The translations under genes and the position numbers were made by a program. This document shows, piece after piece, positions 1 through 9,600 of a stretch of DNA of 64,000 nucleotides. The notes under the pieces are model-generated. The model saw only the letters and a program-made list of their open reading frames with translations. It did not search any database and was not told where the DNA came from. Every line of letters begins with the position of its first letter. Within the stretch, counting starts at the first letter, position 1. This stretch comes from Candidatus Freyarchaeota archaeon (GTDB lineage: Archaea > Asgardarchaeota > Jordiarchaeia > Jordiarchaeales > Jordiarchaeaceae): contig JAUQZE010000027.1 in NCBI GenBank assembly GCA_030587365.1, forward strand, positions 124,001-188,000, written 5' to 3'.

Positions 1-1
1 C

Positions 2-31
2 CTTCGCTTCCAACTCTTCGTTTTCAGACAT
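2..31 (-). CDS. 5' end of a gene leaving the window (partial)
   Basis: An ATG on the minus strand at 31 opens a reading frame that reads MSENEELEAK before the window ends. The acidic, charged start is protein-like, but only ten codons are visible. No clear SD site precedes it. The product cannot be named, and this may be a chance frame. Confidence 0.35.
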   Translation of the reverse strand, partial: MSENEELEAK

Positions 32-463
32 ATCTAATCATCTTTAAATTAACCAATTAGTGGTTTAACTCAAATTAAATGGTGTTTATGAAAAATGGAA
101 TTGCTGACATAAGCTCTAATATTTTTCATGTATTGCTACATTAATTTCTTTTCCTCGTTATTTACTTAATTCTTATTTTCTGCACATATTCTCAAATAAT
201 GTGGATGAACAATAACAGGAAATTTGGCTCATGAAAATAACTATTTTCGAAGCTAATTGAATGATTATAATCAATAAATGTTAATAACACTACGTATATA
301 GTTTTTAACAGAAAATTTTGGGTCGTCTTGAGGCAATTTACATCTTATATTATAAACTAAAATTCTTGGAATAAAAACCGATTCAAAATTTCTGGCACCT
401 CTCTTTGGGAGTTAACAAGTCTTGAAAAAAATGTTTGAAAAAGAAAGATATTGAGGGATTTAA
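32..463. other. A+T-rich intergenic region
   Basis: About 430 bases lie between the possible divergent partial gene and the AIR-synthase-like gene. I see no RNA gene or credible ORF. The sequence is A+T-rich with TATA-like stretches, for example around 294-303, and ends in a GAGGGA SD site (453-458) for the next gene. Confidence 0.5.
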
Positions 464-1825
464 TTGGCAGATTTAGAGGGACTTGTGAAAAGGCTTTATG
501 CCAAAAACTCTTCAAAAGAAGAAATCATTTCACGCCTAGTTGATGAAATAAAAACATATAAGGATTTAACAGACGAAGAAGCCTCTGAACTAGCAAACGC
601 TGTTTTTTCTGAAACTTGGACTACTATCAATCAAAAAACCACAAAAGAGATAGCAGACATACTGGATTATTCAAATTGTGAGGCAACCATGCATGATTTA
701 GGTGTTGGTTGCCGCGGAGAGGGTGACTTTTTTGTTCACAAATTGCTTGCAAAAATAAGCGATGCTGGAATAAGTGCCCTATTAGGTCCTCGTTCCCAAG
801 ACGATGCTGGCGCCGTTAAAGGTAGCCATGATGTAATTGTTATTTCTGTTGATGGAACCCATTCTAGGCTCACCGAGTTTCCTTTTATTGCTGGTTTTCA
901 CGTAACTAGAGCATCCATGAGGGATGTTTATATTAAAGGGGCTAAACCCCTGGCGTTACTTACCGATCTGCATCTTGCAGACGACGGTGATATTGGAAGG
1001 CTGTTCGACTTTATGGCGGGGGTAAGAACGGTTTCCAAATTGACTGGTGTACCTTTAGTTGCTGGCTCCACACTGAGAGTTGGAGGAGACATGGTTATAG
1101 GAACCAGATTTGTTTCCTGTGTTGGTGCAGTGGGTGTTGTCAAAGAGCCTCACCTTATCGCGGCGAGAACCAGAGTAAAGCCCGGAGATGACATAATTAT
1201 GACCGAGGGTGCAGGAGGCGGTACAATAGCTACTACCGCTATTTATGGTGGGATACCCGAAGTAATTATGGAAACTCTAAACATCCAATTCATAAAGGCT
1301 TGTGAAACACTCATGAACAGGAACCTGTTTGGAAAGATACACGCGGCAACGGATTGGACTAACGGGGGACTAAGAGGGGACTGCAACGAAATATGCAAAA
1401 CCGCTGAAGTGGGAATAAAAATCTTTGAGGAAAAGGTAGAATCACTAGTAAATCCCGTAGTACTAAAAATGCTTCACGCACTAAACATAGACTATCTCGG
1501 AGTCTCAATCGACTCCCTACTGATTTTCAATCCCCCCAAGTACTCGGAAGAAATTTTATCGGCATTAAGAAACGCAAAAATAAAATCTGATATTATCGGC
1601 ACAATAGTGGAAAAACCAAAAGGAGCCCAATTAATATCCGATGGTAAAACCAAATCACTACAACCACACTACAGAGAGGCTGCTTACACCGAAGTAAAAA
1701 AACTTGTTGGCGAAGAATCACCACAAAACAAAGAAAAATTGATGAACAAAACAGCCCGTGCCGCACAAGAAGCTATTGAAAAATCTGAAAGAATAATAAA
1801 AATGATTCATGCACGGACCGCATGA
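464..1825 (+). CDS. AIR synthase-related (PurM/HypE-like) protein
   Basis: This 453-residue protein belongs to the PurM/AIR synthase superfamily, whose members (PurM, PurL, SelD, HypE, ThiL) bind ATP in a dimer-interface cleft and activate a carboxyl, carbamoyl or similar group. A helical N-terminal extension of about 80 residues precedes a glycine-rich start (GVGCRGEGDF, about residues 81-90). The SQDDAG motif follows near 111 and the SVDGTH strand near 127. A long archaeal-type AIRS core and a lysine-rich C-terminal helix complete it. The length matches the archaeal AIR-synthase-related family, sometimes annotated as HypE-like hydrogenase maturation factor. HypB lies 15 kb away, so a role in nickel-enzyme maturation is possible but unproven. 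The start is TTG, with a GAGGGA SD site five bases upstream. The substrate is unknown. Confidence 0.75.
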   Translation: MADLEGLVKRLYAKNSSKEEIISRLVDEIKTYKDLTDEEASELANAVFSETWTTINQKTTKEIADILDYSNCEATMHDLGVGCRGEGDFFVHKLLAKISDAGISALLGPRSQDDAGAVKGSHDVIVISVDGTHSRLTEFPFIAGFHVTRASMRDVYIKGAKPLALLTDLHLADDGDIGRLFDFMAGVRTVSKLTGVPLVAGSTLRVGGDMVIGTRFVSCVGAVGVVKEPHLIAARTRVKPGDDIIMTEGAGGGTIATTAIYGGIPEVIMETLNIQFIKACETLMNRNLFGKIHAATDWTNGGLRGDCNEICKTAEVGIKIFEEKVESLVNPVVLKMLHALNIDYLGVSIDSLLIFNPPKYSEEILSALRNAKIKSDIIGTIVEKPKGAQLISDGKTKSLQPHYREAAYTEVKKLVGEESPQNKEKLMNKTARAAQEAIEKSERIIKMIHARTA

Positions 1826-2173
1826 ACCATACTGAAATGAATCTTATTTACTTCACCCTCTGATTAGCCCTCTCCTTGCTCCTGTAGAACTCTGACGCTT
1901 CCGAATAGCTTATCCGGAGTCAGTCTTACTAGTCGTAGATTTCAATCGAGTAGAGCATTTTTTCAGGTTACCCTTTTATTTTTTTAAATTTATGTTCCAT
2001 TAGGGAGCTCGTAGAAATTATTTGTGTTCTCCTTTTATTCCCCTACTAAAACTACATTTTCCAGAGGCCTTATTATAAACAAGAAATATAAAATGAGTTT
2101 TATTTGGGGAAATCAGTTGAATTTAACGCTTACCCACAGTAGACGAGGTGTTTTGCTCTTCAACTCGGAGTCA
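1826..2173. other. Intergenic region with a possible gene fragment
   Basis: About 350 bases separate the ends of two convergent genes. On the minus strand around 1878-1965 short protein-like stretches occur in two frames (one begins MLYSIEIYD, another contains RLTPDKLFGSVRVLQ and ends in a stop). They could be a frameshifted small gene or a fossil. The rest is T-rich and may hold terminators. No tRNA is visible. Confidence 0.3.
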
Positions 2174-3121
2174 TTAAGAATCGCTCACACCGTTTTCATC
2201 TATTGCAAATACTACTTCCGATTCCGGGAGATAGGGGCTGTCCACAAGTCTCGCTATTCGCTGATTACCCTTGCTCTTTCTAAGATATACTCTAGTAGTA
2301 CAGTTGTGAGCTACAATGTGTCCACCAACAGGAGTTGTTGGATCTCCAAAGAATGTGTCTGGTTTTGACATAACCTGGTTGGTGACTACAACTGCGAGAT
2401 TGTAGAGTTCTGATAACCTTAGCAATGTGTGGAGATGTTTGTTCAGTTTCTGTTGTCTTTCGGCAAGCATTCCTCGACCAATGTATTCTGATCTAAAGTG
2501 TCCCACCATACTGTCTACGATAATGAGTTTTATGTTTTTACCCTTCGTTATTAACCCGTCTATGTTTTGAGAAAGATACAGCTGGTGATCCGAGTTATAA
2601 GCCCTCGCATAGACCACCTTCTTCAAAGCCGCCTTAGGGTCCACTTCGAACTTTGTGGCAACTTGGACAATCCGTTCTGGCCTGAATGTTCCTTCAGTAT
2701 CGATATACACCGCTTCCCCGTTAAGTCCTCCTTTTTCTTCTGGTAACTGAACGGTAACGCATAACTGGTGGCATATCTGAGTTTTGCCGGTTCTAAACTC
2801 CCCGAAAAACTCTGTGATGCCTCTTGTTTCTATACCTCCACCAAATAATTGGTCAAGGTTTTTGGTGCCTGTGGTAATCGTTGAGATTGCTTTTCTCTGC
2901 TCCAGAAACTCCTGAGCAGACACGAACCCTATGTTCAGCATTTCTCGGGCGCCCTCAATTATCCTGCTAGCAGTTGCCTCTCCGATATCCGCTGCAGCAG
3001 CAAGTTCCTTGGGGGTAGCAACGGCCACTGCTTCGGGGCTTCTATAACCCGCTTCACTCAGTTTCTTCGCGATAGCGGGTCCAACTCCAGGAAGATCCTC
3101 TAAATGAGTAGTTGCACTCAT
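2174..3121 (-). CDS. radA: DNA repair and recombination protein RadA
   Basis: RadA is the archaeal RecA/Rad51 recombinase. It forms ATP-dependent filaments on single-stranded DNA and carries out strand exchange in recombinational repair. The 315-residue protein has the full archaeal plan: helix-hairpin-helix repeats at residues 7-65 (DLPGVGPAIAKKL, then DIGEATASRII), the linker motif near 66-72, Walker A GEFRTGKT at 107-114 and Walker B LIIVDS at 199-204. The loop L2 region TTPVGGHIVAHNCTTRV is near the C-terminus. Length is normal for the family. The ATG start lies downstream of a GAGG SD site. It stands alone, convergent with the AIR-synthase-like gene and divergent from the DUF447 gene. 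Identification is secure. Confidence 0.97.
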   Translation of the reverse strand: MSATTHLEDLPGVGPAIAKKLSEAGYRSPEAVAVATPKELAAAADIGEATASRIIEGAREMLNIGFVSAQEFLEQRKAISTITTGTKNLDQLFGGGIETRGITEFFGEFRTGKTQICHQLCVTVQLPEEKGGLNGEAVYIDTEGTFRPERIVQVATKFEVDPKAALKKVVYARAYNSDHQLYLSQNIDGLITKGKNIKLIIVDSMVGHFRSEYIGRGMLAERQQKLNKHLHTLLRLSELYNLAVVVTNQVMSKPDTFFGDPTTPVGGHIVAHNCTTRVYLRKSKGNQRIARLVDSPYLPESEVVFAIDENGVSDS

Positions 3122-3256
3122 GTTTAAACCTCTATAACATGATAATTCTATCGGTGTAAAATATACAATAGGGGTATATTAATAGTTTGTATCCATATTA
3201 ATTTAGACGTTAAGGGATTTGAAGTTTATTGACTAAGTTCCTTTAAACACTATTGA

Positions 3257-3907
3257 ATGGGCGCGAAGCACATGAATTCGGAAATACTTGAAAAATTAAA
3301 AATGATTCCTAACTGCATATATGAAACTATATTCACTACTTACAATACTGACTTTACGTCTAACGCGGCTCCAATGGGAATCAGCACACCCGATATGAAA
3401 AAGATTGTCGCAAAATTATACTCTTCCAGTCAAACGTATAGAAATATCTTGGAAAAAAAATGTGCCGTAATAAACATCACAAACGATGTTTCACTTTTCT
3501 ATGAAACGTCAATAGATAAAGGGAGTCTGGAAAAGGAAACCAAAACATTCAAAAAGTCGAAGAAAATAGCTGCACCGATTCTAATCCCTGCATCGGCTTA
3601 CATAGAGGCGACGGTAGACAGCATTCAAAAAATCGATGAAAACAGATTTAAAATAATATTTAGTATAAAAGACGCAGAAATAGTAGACCCGTGTGCAACT
3701 CCCATCTGTAGAGCACCCAACTTAATATTAGAATCAATAATTCACGCTACTAGAATTGAAACCTACAACAATAAGGGGGAAACAGAAAAAGCAGAACAAC
3801 TAATTAACCAAATAAAAAATTACAGAGAACTAATAAATCGAATCGCAGCAGGAACGAAGTACGAGGCCCTAATGCAAAAAATCTGGAAAAAGATACAACA
3901 AACATAA
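3257..3907 (+). CDS. DUF447 family protein (FMN-binding split-barrel fold)
   Basis: The 216-residue product matches the archaeal DUF447 family. The N-terminal stretch ETIFTTYNTDFTSNAAPMG near residues 24-42 is the family signature, and a central INITNDVSLFYET segment and a C-terminal helical half follow. Members with known structure have a flavin-reductase-like split barrel that binds FMN, but their reaction is not established. Two ATGs lie close together (3257 and 3272); the second gives MNSEILEKL and is also acceptable. The gene is divergent from radA and monocistronic as far as I can see. The family call is strong, the function is not. Confidence 0.85.
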   Translation: MGAKHMNSEILEKLKMIPNCIYETIFTTYNTDFTSNAAPMGISTPDMKKIVAKLYSSSQTYRNILEKKCAVINITNDVSLFYETSIDKGSLEKETKTFKKSKKIAAPILIPASAYIEATVDSIQKIDENRFKIIFSIKDAEIVDPCATPICRAPNLILESIIHATRIETYNNKGETEKAEQLINQIKNYRELINRIAAGTKYEALMQKIWKKIQQT

Positions 3908-4098
3908 TCTTATCACAAAATAGATAATTTTTTCTTAAAAGTAAACCCCTATTTTAGAGGGATCTTTTAAGTATTTGTAGTTTAATAATTGAGCGGATTT
4001 AGTAATGCAAAGTTTAATTAATTTTCAATTGGAAATATTATTGGAAAACTTTCTTTTTGTACCATAAACTGAATGAACAAAGTACTGGAGGATTATTA

Positions 4099-5043
4099 TT
4101 GACTCTGCTATTTTTCACATCAGACATACACGGCTCCAAAAAATGTTGGATCAAATTCCTAAATGCCGCAGAATTCTATAAAGCCGACGTCATAATAATG
4201 GGAGGCGACATTACTGGAAAACTCATAATTCCCATAATCCAACACAAAGACGGCAAATACACCACATCAGTTTTTGGAAAAGACTACACATTAACCACTA
4301 AGGAAGAGGTACAAGAAATGATGGAGAAAATAAAATTCAGCGGTTACTATCCCTACGTTTGTGACGAGGAAGAGGTGGAGAAACTTGAGACAGACAAAAA
4401 GAAAGTGGATAAACTCTTCGACCTTCTCATGGTTGAAGAACTCAGAAAATGGCTAAATATGGTGGAGGAACGAGTAAATAAAAATGTCAAGGTCATCGTC
4501 TCACCGGGAAACGATGACAGATTTATCATTGACAGTACAATCAAGGAATCCGAACGTGTAATTTATCCGGAAGAAAGAGTCGTTGAGATTGATGACTACC
4601 ATGAAATGATTAGCTGTTGCTGGTCAAATCCAACCCCTTGGAATTCACCAAGAGAAGCCTCAGAAGATGAATTGGAGAAAAAGTTTGAAACCGAGTTTAA
4701 CAGGGTTGATAACTATGATAATCTAATCTGCAATTTTCACATACCTCCCTACAAGAGCAATCTGGACTCAGCTCCAAAACTCGACAAGAATCTACGAGTA
4801 ATATACTCAATGGGTAAGCCAGAATTTATCCCAGTAGGTTCCAAATCGCTTCAGAAACTCATCAAAAAATACGAACCGAAGCTAGGCTTACACGGACACA
4901 TCCATGAGTCAGCCGGCGAGAAGAAATACAATAAAACATTATGTCTTAATCCCGGATCAGAGTACGGTGAGGGCATCCTCAAAGGATATCTCATAGACCT
5001 GACAAAGGATGGAATTAAAAGATATTGGCGAGTAGAAGGGTAG
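4099..5043 (+). CDS. Calcineurin-like metallophosphoesterase
   Basis: A binuclear-metal phosphoesterase of about 314 residues. Metal-ligand motifs occur in order: FFTSDIHG near the start (DxH), GGDITG (GDxxG-like), SPGNDDR (the GNHE/GNDD block), NFHIPPY (histidine) and LHGHIHES (GHxH). About 100 residues, charged and helical, are inserted between the second and third motifs. The frame is open from an ATG at 4057, but I place the start at TTG 4099: a perfect GGAGG (4087-4091) lies seven bases upstream, and the catalytic domain begins at once with TLLFFTSDIHG. The substrate is unknown; single-copy archaeal relatives are mostly uncharacterised. Confidence 0.88.
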   Translation: MTLLFFTSDIHGSKKCWIKFLNAAEFYKADVIIMGGDITGKLIIPIIQHKDGKYTTSVFGKDYTLTTKEEVQEMMEKIKFSGYYPYVCDEEEVEKLETDKKKVDKLFDLLMVEELRKWLNMVEERVNKNVKVIVSPGNDDRFIIDSTIKESERVIYPEERVVEIDDYHEMISCCWSNPTPWNSPREASEDELEKKFETEFNRVDNYDNLICNFHIPPYKSNLDSAPKLDKNLRVIYSMGKPEFIPVGSKSLQKLIKKYEPKLGLHGHIHESAGEKKYNKTLCLNPGSEYGEGILKGYLIDLTKDGIKRYWRVEG

Positions 5044-5305
5044 ACCGCATAGGTCAAAAAGGTTGTCTCGTCAAAACTAAATCTTATATTTATATGACGA
5101 ATGGATATTTGTTTTCCTTCTTATTTCAACTCATTTTGTATTTGAGTGTTAATTTAAGTGTAAGAGTATGTCTTCTTTTTATAAAACTATTTTGAACCCC
5201 CGTGAAGTAAAAAAAGAGATGAGCCTGAGTATCAATTAAAGGACAGAAAATTCTTTAAAATCAACTTTACCAATTTTAAGCTCGATAAATTAAAAGGCGA
5301 ATACA

Positions 5306-6637
5306 ATGCCTGACGATAAAATTAAAACAATTTCTGTAGTGGGTCTAGGACACGTAGGAATCGTAACAAGTGTATGTCTCGCTGAGATGGGTTACAACGT
5401 AATTTGCGTTGATATCGACAAGAATAAAGTTGAGTTAATTAATGAAGGCAAATCTCCCATTTTTGAACCAGAGGTTCCAGAACTGATAACAAAGGCTTTA
5501 AACCAAAATAAACTCGTTGCAATAACAGATGTCCAGAGAGCGGTAACTAACTCAGAAGCGACATTCATCACCGTGGGAACCCCTACCATTAAAGGAAAGA
5601 TAGACCTAAAGGCAATAAAATCCGCCACAGAAATGGTTGGAAAAGGCTTGGCAGATAAAAATCCTTATCACCTTGTAGTGGTTAAAAGCACCGTAATTCC
5701 TGGAATGACCGAGCGTGTTGTTATACCCCTAATTGAAGAAAGTTCTAGAAAATCTGAAGGAACCGATTTCGGCGTGTGTGTCAATCCCGAGTTTCTCAGG
5801 GAGAGTGATGCCGTTCAGGATTTTAGAAATCCTGACAGAATAATAATAGGAAGCAACAATGATAAGGCAGGAGATGCTTTGGAACGAATTTTTAGCGATT
5901 TAAATTCGCTCGTCATTAGGACCGATATTCGAACAGCGGAAATGATCAAGTATGCTAATAACGCTTTTCTTGCAACCAAAATTTCATTCATAAACGAAAT
6001 TGCAAACATCTGCAAAGAAATTGGGGTGGACGCTAATAACGTGGCAGAGGCGATAGGTTTAGACTTCAGAATAGGCCCATATCTTTTGAGAGCGGGGCTT
6101 AGTTTCGGCGGCTCCTGTTTTCCTAAGGATATTCAAGCCTTAATCTCCGCCTCAAATAGTGTGGGTTATAATCCCATACTACTAACTTCGGTTTTAGAAG
6201 TGAATCGAAAACAACCCTTAAAATTAATAGAACTTGCAAAAGAGCTTCTAGGAAGCTTGAACGGAAAGAACGTTGCCGTATTAGGATTATCCTTTAAACC
6301 CAATACCGACGATATGCGGGAGGCCCCCTCATTAACGATAATCCCAGCCTTAATAGAGGAGAAAGCCAATGTGACCGTATACGATCCTGAGGCAATAAGG
6401 AACGCTAAAAAAATTTTTAGGAAAAAGGTAAAATACGCTTCAAATACTCTGGATGCCTTGAAAGGAGCGGATTGTATGATGATAGTTACCGAGTGGGATG
6501 AGTTCGAAAAACTGCCACTAGCAGAAATTAAAGGTTTAATGAGAACTCCCTTTATCGTGGATGGGAGAAGAATCATAAATCCAGAAACTGTTAAGAGAGA
6601 GGGCTTCAAGTACAAGGGAATAGGCTGGAAAGATTAG
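5306..6637 (+). CDS. UDP-glucose/UDP-ManNAc-type nucleotide-sugar dehydrogenase
   Basis: An NAD-dependent nucleotide-sugar dehydrogenase that oxidises the C6 hydroxyl of a UDP- or GDP-sugar to a carboxylate in two steps. The 443-residue protein has the Rossmann motif GLGHVG (residues 13-18), the GTPT substrate-loop region near 92 and a central dimerisation helix. The catalytic cysteine is in GGSCFPKD near residue 271. A C-terminal second Rossmann domain carries LGLSFKPNTDDMREAPS. The SD site AAGGCGAA precedes the ATG. Sixteen bases separate it from tgtA downstream, so the two may be cotranscribed. It probably supplies uronic acid precursors for glycans, consistent with other envelope genes at 16-24 kb. 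The exact sugar cannot be read from sequence. Confidence 0.92.
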   Translation: MPDDKIKTISVVGLGHVGIVTSVCLAEMGYNVICVDIDKNKVELINEGKSPIFEPEVPELITKALNQNKLVAITDVQRAVTNSEATFITVGTPTIKGKIDLKAIKSATEMVGKGLADKNPYHLVVVKSTVIPGMTERVVIPLIEESSRKSEGTDFGVCVNPEFLRESDAVQDFRNPDRIIIGSNNDKAGDALERIFSDLNSLVIRTDIRTAEMIKYANNAFLATKISFINEIANICKEIGVDANNVAEAIGLDFRIGPYLLRAGLSFGGSCFPKDIQALISASNSVGYNPILLTSVLEVNRKQPLKLIELAKELLGSLNGKNVAVLGLSFKPNTDDMREAPSLTIIPALIEEKANVTVYDPEAIRNAKKIFRKKVKYASNTLDALKGADCMMIVTEWDEFEKLPLAEIKGLMRTPFIVDGRRIINPETVKREGFKYKGIGWKD

Positions 6638-6652
6638 GGACGCTGCAAGAAA

Positions 6653-8275
6653 ATGAGCTTTGAGTTGAAATACCGGGACATAATGGGTCGAATCGGTCAA
6701 ATTAAGACGAAAAGTGGAAAATTTCAAACTCCCGCACTACTACCCGTTATAGATCCGAAAAATCTGATTATTCCACCAAGTCTTCTGAAAACAGAATTCA
6801 AATGCGAAGCCGTTATTACCAACGCTTTCATTATTAAGAAAAATTTCTATGAGCAGGCGAGAGAAGAAGGACTTCACAAATTTTTGAACTTCCCAGATTC
6901 CATAATGACTGATAGTGGAGCCTACCAACTACTAGTATACGGTGAGGTGGATGTTTCTCCAGAGGAAATTGTAACTATACAGGAAGAAATCGACACAGAT
7001 ATCGCAATAATTCTAGACATACCTTCAGGTTTGGATGCTAGTTTTTCAGAGGTGGAGAATGGGGTAAAGCAGACCATAAGAAATGCTGAGTCCAGCCTAA
7101 AGCAAAAAACCCGGGATGATACACTCTGGATTGGGCCGGTTCAGGGCGGAATATTCCTCGATTTAGTTAAACAGTGCGCAGCAGAAGTTGGAAAACTCGA
7201 TTTTGATATGCATGCGATAGGTAGCGTTACCCAGCTAATGGAAAAATATCAATTCGAAAAATTGGTAGATCTGATTATGGCAGCGAAACAAAATCTACCC
7301 CCACAAAGGCCCGTTCATCTGTTCGGAGCAGGGCACCCCATGGTGTTTTCTTTGATAGTAGCTATGGGAATAGACACATTCGACTCAGCCGCCTACGCAC
7401 TATACGCAAAGAACAACAGATACTTAACTCCCACGGGCACGGTGCGACTAGAAGAACTCAAATATAACATCTGTGTCTGCCCGGTCTGCAGGGAGAATGC
7501 CCCCCAAGAACTATTAAACAAACCCCAAGCAGAGAGAGAAACACTACTAGCTAAACATAATCTCTACGCCTCACTAATGGAAATCCAAACAATCCGCCAA
7601 GCAATCCTCGAAGGAAGACTCTGGGAACTATTAGAAATCAGAGCCCGGTCTCACCCCTCCCTACTAGAGGCTTTGAGGCGGCTGGGAGAATATAGTGATG
7701 TTTTAGAAATTTTCACTCCCACAACAAAGCCCCACGCAATCTTCTACGGAGGACCAGAAACACTAAAAAGACCCGAAGTCACCCGCCACCTAAAAAAATT
7801 GGAAACTCTTCCACAACCCGAAGAAACTGATATACTTCTAATATTGTTGGAACCGAAAACCAAACCCTTCCACAAATCCAGAGAAAACGCCGAAATACTC
7901 AAAATAATCAAAGGTTTCCCAGAGAATCAGCAGAAAAGGTTTCAAATGATGACCAAATCAACAATTTTCGGATTAATACCCCTTGAGCTAGAGGAAGTAT
8001 ACCCCTTATCACAGCACATAAATCTGAAACCCGACCCTACCACCATCCAGCACACCTCCAAAGCCATAACACGATACATAACTACTCACAATTACCACAA
8101 AGTAATCATTCAATTAACACCAGAAGAGGAGGAAAGCTTCGAACCCATAAGAAAAATCTGCAACGAAAAAAACATAGACCTACACACAATCAACGTTGAA
8201 GAAGCGTCAAGCCTCAAAAATAACTTAGAATCGCTAGAAGAAATCCTAAGGAAAGTAGCCCTATGCGAGAAATGA
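6653..8275 (+). CDS. tgtA: Archaeal tRNA-guanine transglycosylase (archaeosine pathway)
   Basis: ArcTGT exchanges guanine-15 in the D-arm of tRNA for preQ0, the first step of archaeosine formation. Residues 1-270 form the TIM-barrel catalytic domain with the general-acid/base aspartate in MTDSGAYQ (near 84-91) and the nucleophile region GIDTFDSAAY (near 242-251). A zinc site follows with CVCPVC near 273-278 and a histidine in AKHNLYASL. A C2-type region continues to residue 540. No recognisable PUA domain follows, so this is the shorter form in which the PUA part is missing or encoded elsewhere. It follows the sugar dehydrogenase by 16 bases and overlaps the next gene by 13 bases, which indicates an operon. 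Confidence 0.92.
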   Translation: MSFELKYRDIMGRIGQIKTKSGKFQTPALLPVIDPKNLIIPPSLLKTEFKCEAVITNAFIIKKNFYEQAREEGLHKFLNFPDSIMTDSGAYQLLVYGEVDVSPEEIVTIQEEIDTDIAIILDIPSGLDASFSEVENGVKQTIRNAESSLKQKTRDDTLWIGPVQGGIFLDLVKQCAAEVGKLDFDMHAIGSVTQLMEKYQFEKLVDLIMAAKQNLPPQRPVHLFGAGHPMVFSLIVAMGIDTFDSAAYALYAKNNRYLTPTGTVRLEELKYNICVCPVCRENAPQELLNKPQAERETLLAKHNLYASLMEIQTIRQAILEGRLWELLEIRARSHPSLLEALRRLGEYSDVLEIFTPTTKPHAIFYGGPETLKRPEVTRHLKKLETLPQPEETDILLILLEPKTKPFHKSRENAEILKIIKGFPENQQKRFQMMTKSTIFGLIPLELEEVYPLSQHINLKPDPTTIQHTSKAITRYITTHNYHKVIIQLTPEEEESFEPIRKICNEKNIDLHTINVEEASSLKNNLESLEEILRKVALCEK

Positions 8276-8733
8276 GAAAAGGACAGGTACCACAAGTCGA
8301 CGGAGCGGGCATATTCCTAGACCTAGACAAATTTAAAGAAACCACGAAAAAAATGGGATGGACAGAATTCAAACCCAATCCGATCACCGGAAACCTTACT
8401 CAACTTGTACAAATTTTCGCCTCAAAACATAACGCTAATATCCTCTGGGGGTTAGACCAAGAAAGAGGAACAGAGGAAGCTTACCTAGAAGTAGTAGAGC
8501 CAGAACTTGAGGAATTACACAAAGATTTGGAAGAGATTAGAAAAAAAATCGAGAACCTTGGAAAAGAAACAAAATCCCACGCACACTTGAGTATAGGGGT
8601 AGCTTACGGAAAAATCAGTAATGTAAAACCCCGCAGCACAAGGGAACTTACCAAAACCCCCTTAGGAAACAGAGCATGGAAAGCACTGAAAAAGGCCAAA
8701 AAAACTGGAGGAAACAAAATAGTTCAAATCTAG
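8263..8733 (+). CDS. Small GGDEF / GTP cyclohydrolase III-like nucleotidyl cyclase-fold protein
   Basis: This 156-residue protein looks like a single palm/GGDEF-fold domain. Residues 16-25 (GIFLDLDKFK) match the first metal-binding strand DxDxFK of GGDEF and related cyclases. WTEFKPNP plus the following helix resembles the WxxxPNP-helix start of GTP cyclohydrolase III. SIGVAYG (near 111-117) matches the SIGIA strand, and the C-terminal KALKKAKKTGGNKI matches the A..ALY.AK..GRN ending of GGDEF domains. The GGDEF hairpin itself is replaced by WGLDQERGTEEAY. The gene overlaps tgtA by 13 bases with an ATG at 8263, so it is translationally coupled. TgtA uses preQ0, which is derived from GTP, so a GTP-processing role is attractive but only inferred. 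I know of no characterised orthologue. Confidence 0.6.
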   Translation: MREMRKGQVPQVDGAGIFLDLDKFKETTKKMGWTEFKPNPITGNLTQLVQIFASKHNANILWGLDQERGTEEAYLEVVEPELEELHKDLEEIRKKIENLGKETKSHAHLSIGVAYGKISNVKPRSTRELTKTPLGNRAWKALKKAKKTGGNKIVQI

Positions 8734-8971
8734 TTACTCGCTTATTTTAACAATTTGTTATGTCGCTATCTACGAGTCAAAATCGAACCAGGTTAAGTTT
8801 TTGAAAATTTTATTCATAACCTTTCCCTAAGATAAAAATTATCCAAAATTGAGAAGAATTATAAAACTCCTTTACGAAAGAATATTATACTAAATCGATA
8901 AAAACAGTGACTTGAAAGTCAGAAAAAAATAAGGCAAATCCTAAGAGATTTGATAAAGGAGAGAGTAACTT

Positions 8972-9412
8972 TTGAACGAGATTCAACAATTTCTAAAATC
9001 ATTGATTAAAAACCCTGCCGAACGCGAGAAGTTTGAATTTTATTATGTTGAGGGACACACCTCATTTCACGGTCGCACCACAATCTCCATAAAATTTACC
9101 GAATACTTGAGAAAAGACCTCCCTCCAGGGAACCTGCCTGAAACAATTGATGAAAATAAGAAAACTCAGATCAAAAAAATTCAGTTAAGCGCAGAGACCG
9201 TTAATAATTTCATCCAAGGACTAATTGATGAAAAAATCTGGGAATTGAAAAATTGCAAAGAATCAGGGGTTCCCGACGAAACACAGTCTAATTTTTACAT
9301 CAAAAAAGATGACCATAAAGTCTGGGAAGCAACAATCTGGCACAATTGTAAATACCAAGACAAAAGAGCGAAAGCAATTTACAAATTAATGACGGAAATT
9401 GTCCTAAAATAA
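8972..9412 (+). CDS. Hypothetical protein, 146 residues
   Basis: I do not recognise this protein. It starts with TTG behind an AAAGGAGAGAG SD site about ten bases upstream. It is a soluble, mixed alpha/beta protein with an aromatic-rich first strand (KFEFYYVEGH), a central helix (SAETVNNFIQGLIDEKIWELK) and a hydrophilic hairpin around SNFYIKKDDHKVWEATIWHN. A basic C-terminal helix ends it. There is no signal peptide, membrane segment or cysteine motif. It stands alone between the tgtA operon and the small zinc-site gene. Confidence 0.65.
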   Translation: MNEIQQFLKSLIKNPAEREKFEFYYVEGHTSFHGRTTISIKFTEYLRKDLPPGNLPETIDENKKTQIKKIQLSAETVNNFIQGLIDEKIWELKNCKESGVPDETQSNFYIKKDDHKVWEATIWHNCKYQDKRAKAIYKLMTEIVLK

Positions 9413-9600
9413 CCAAAATAAAAAAATATTATTTACCAATTTTTTGTATTTGGAAAAATAAATGCACCATATACTAAGTTTTTATATCTAAATTTATTTT
9501 GAAATAGACGATATTAAGAATACAAGCACTTTGCAGAAAGCATTAAAATTTAGAAGGAGTGTACTATTATAACACACAAATTACACAACATTGCTGAGAG

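Noticed and set aside
928..1143. Antisense open frame within the AIR-synthase-like gene
   Set aside because: It lies wholly inside a well-supported gene and has no family features. The same applies to the other antisense frames inside radA, ftsZ, the dehydrogenase, the fused protein and others.
2024..2368. 114-codon plus-strand frame at the radA 3' end
   Set aside because: It overlaps the conserved C-terminus of RadA on the other strand, has no SD site and its sequence is not protein-like.
4057..4098. ATG 4057 as start of the phosphoesterase
   Set aside because: The GGAGG site lies downstream of this ATG and is ideally spaced for TTG 4099, and the extra residues are not family-like.
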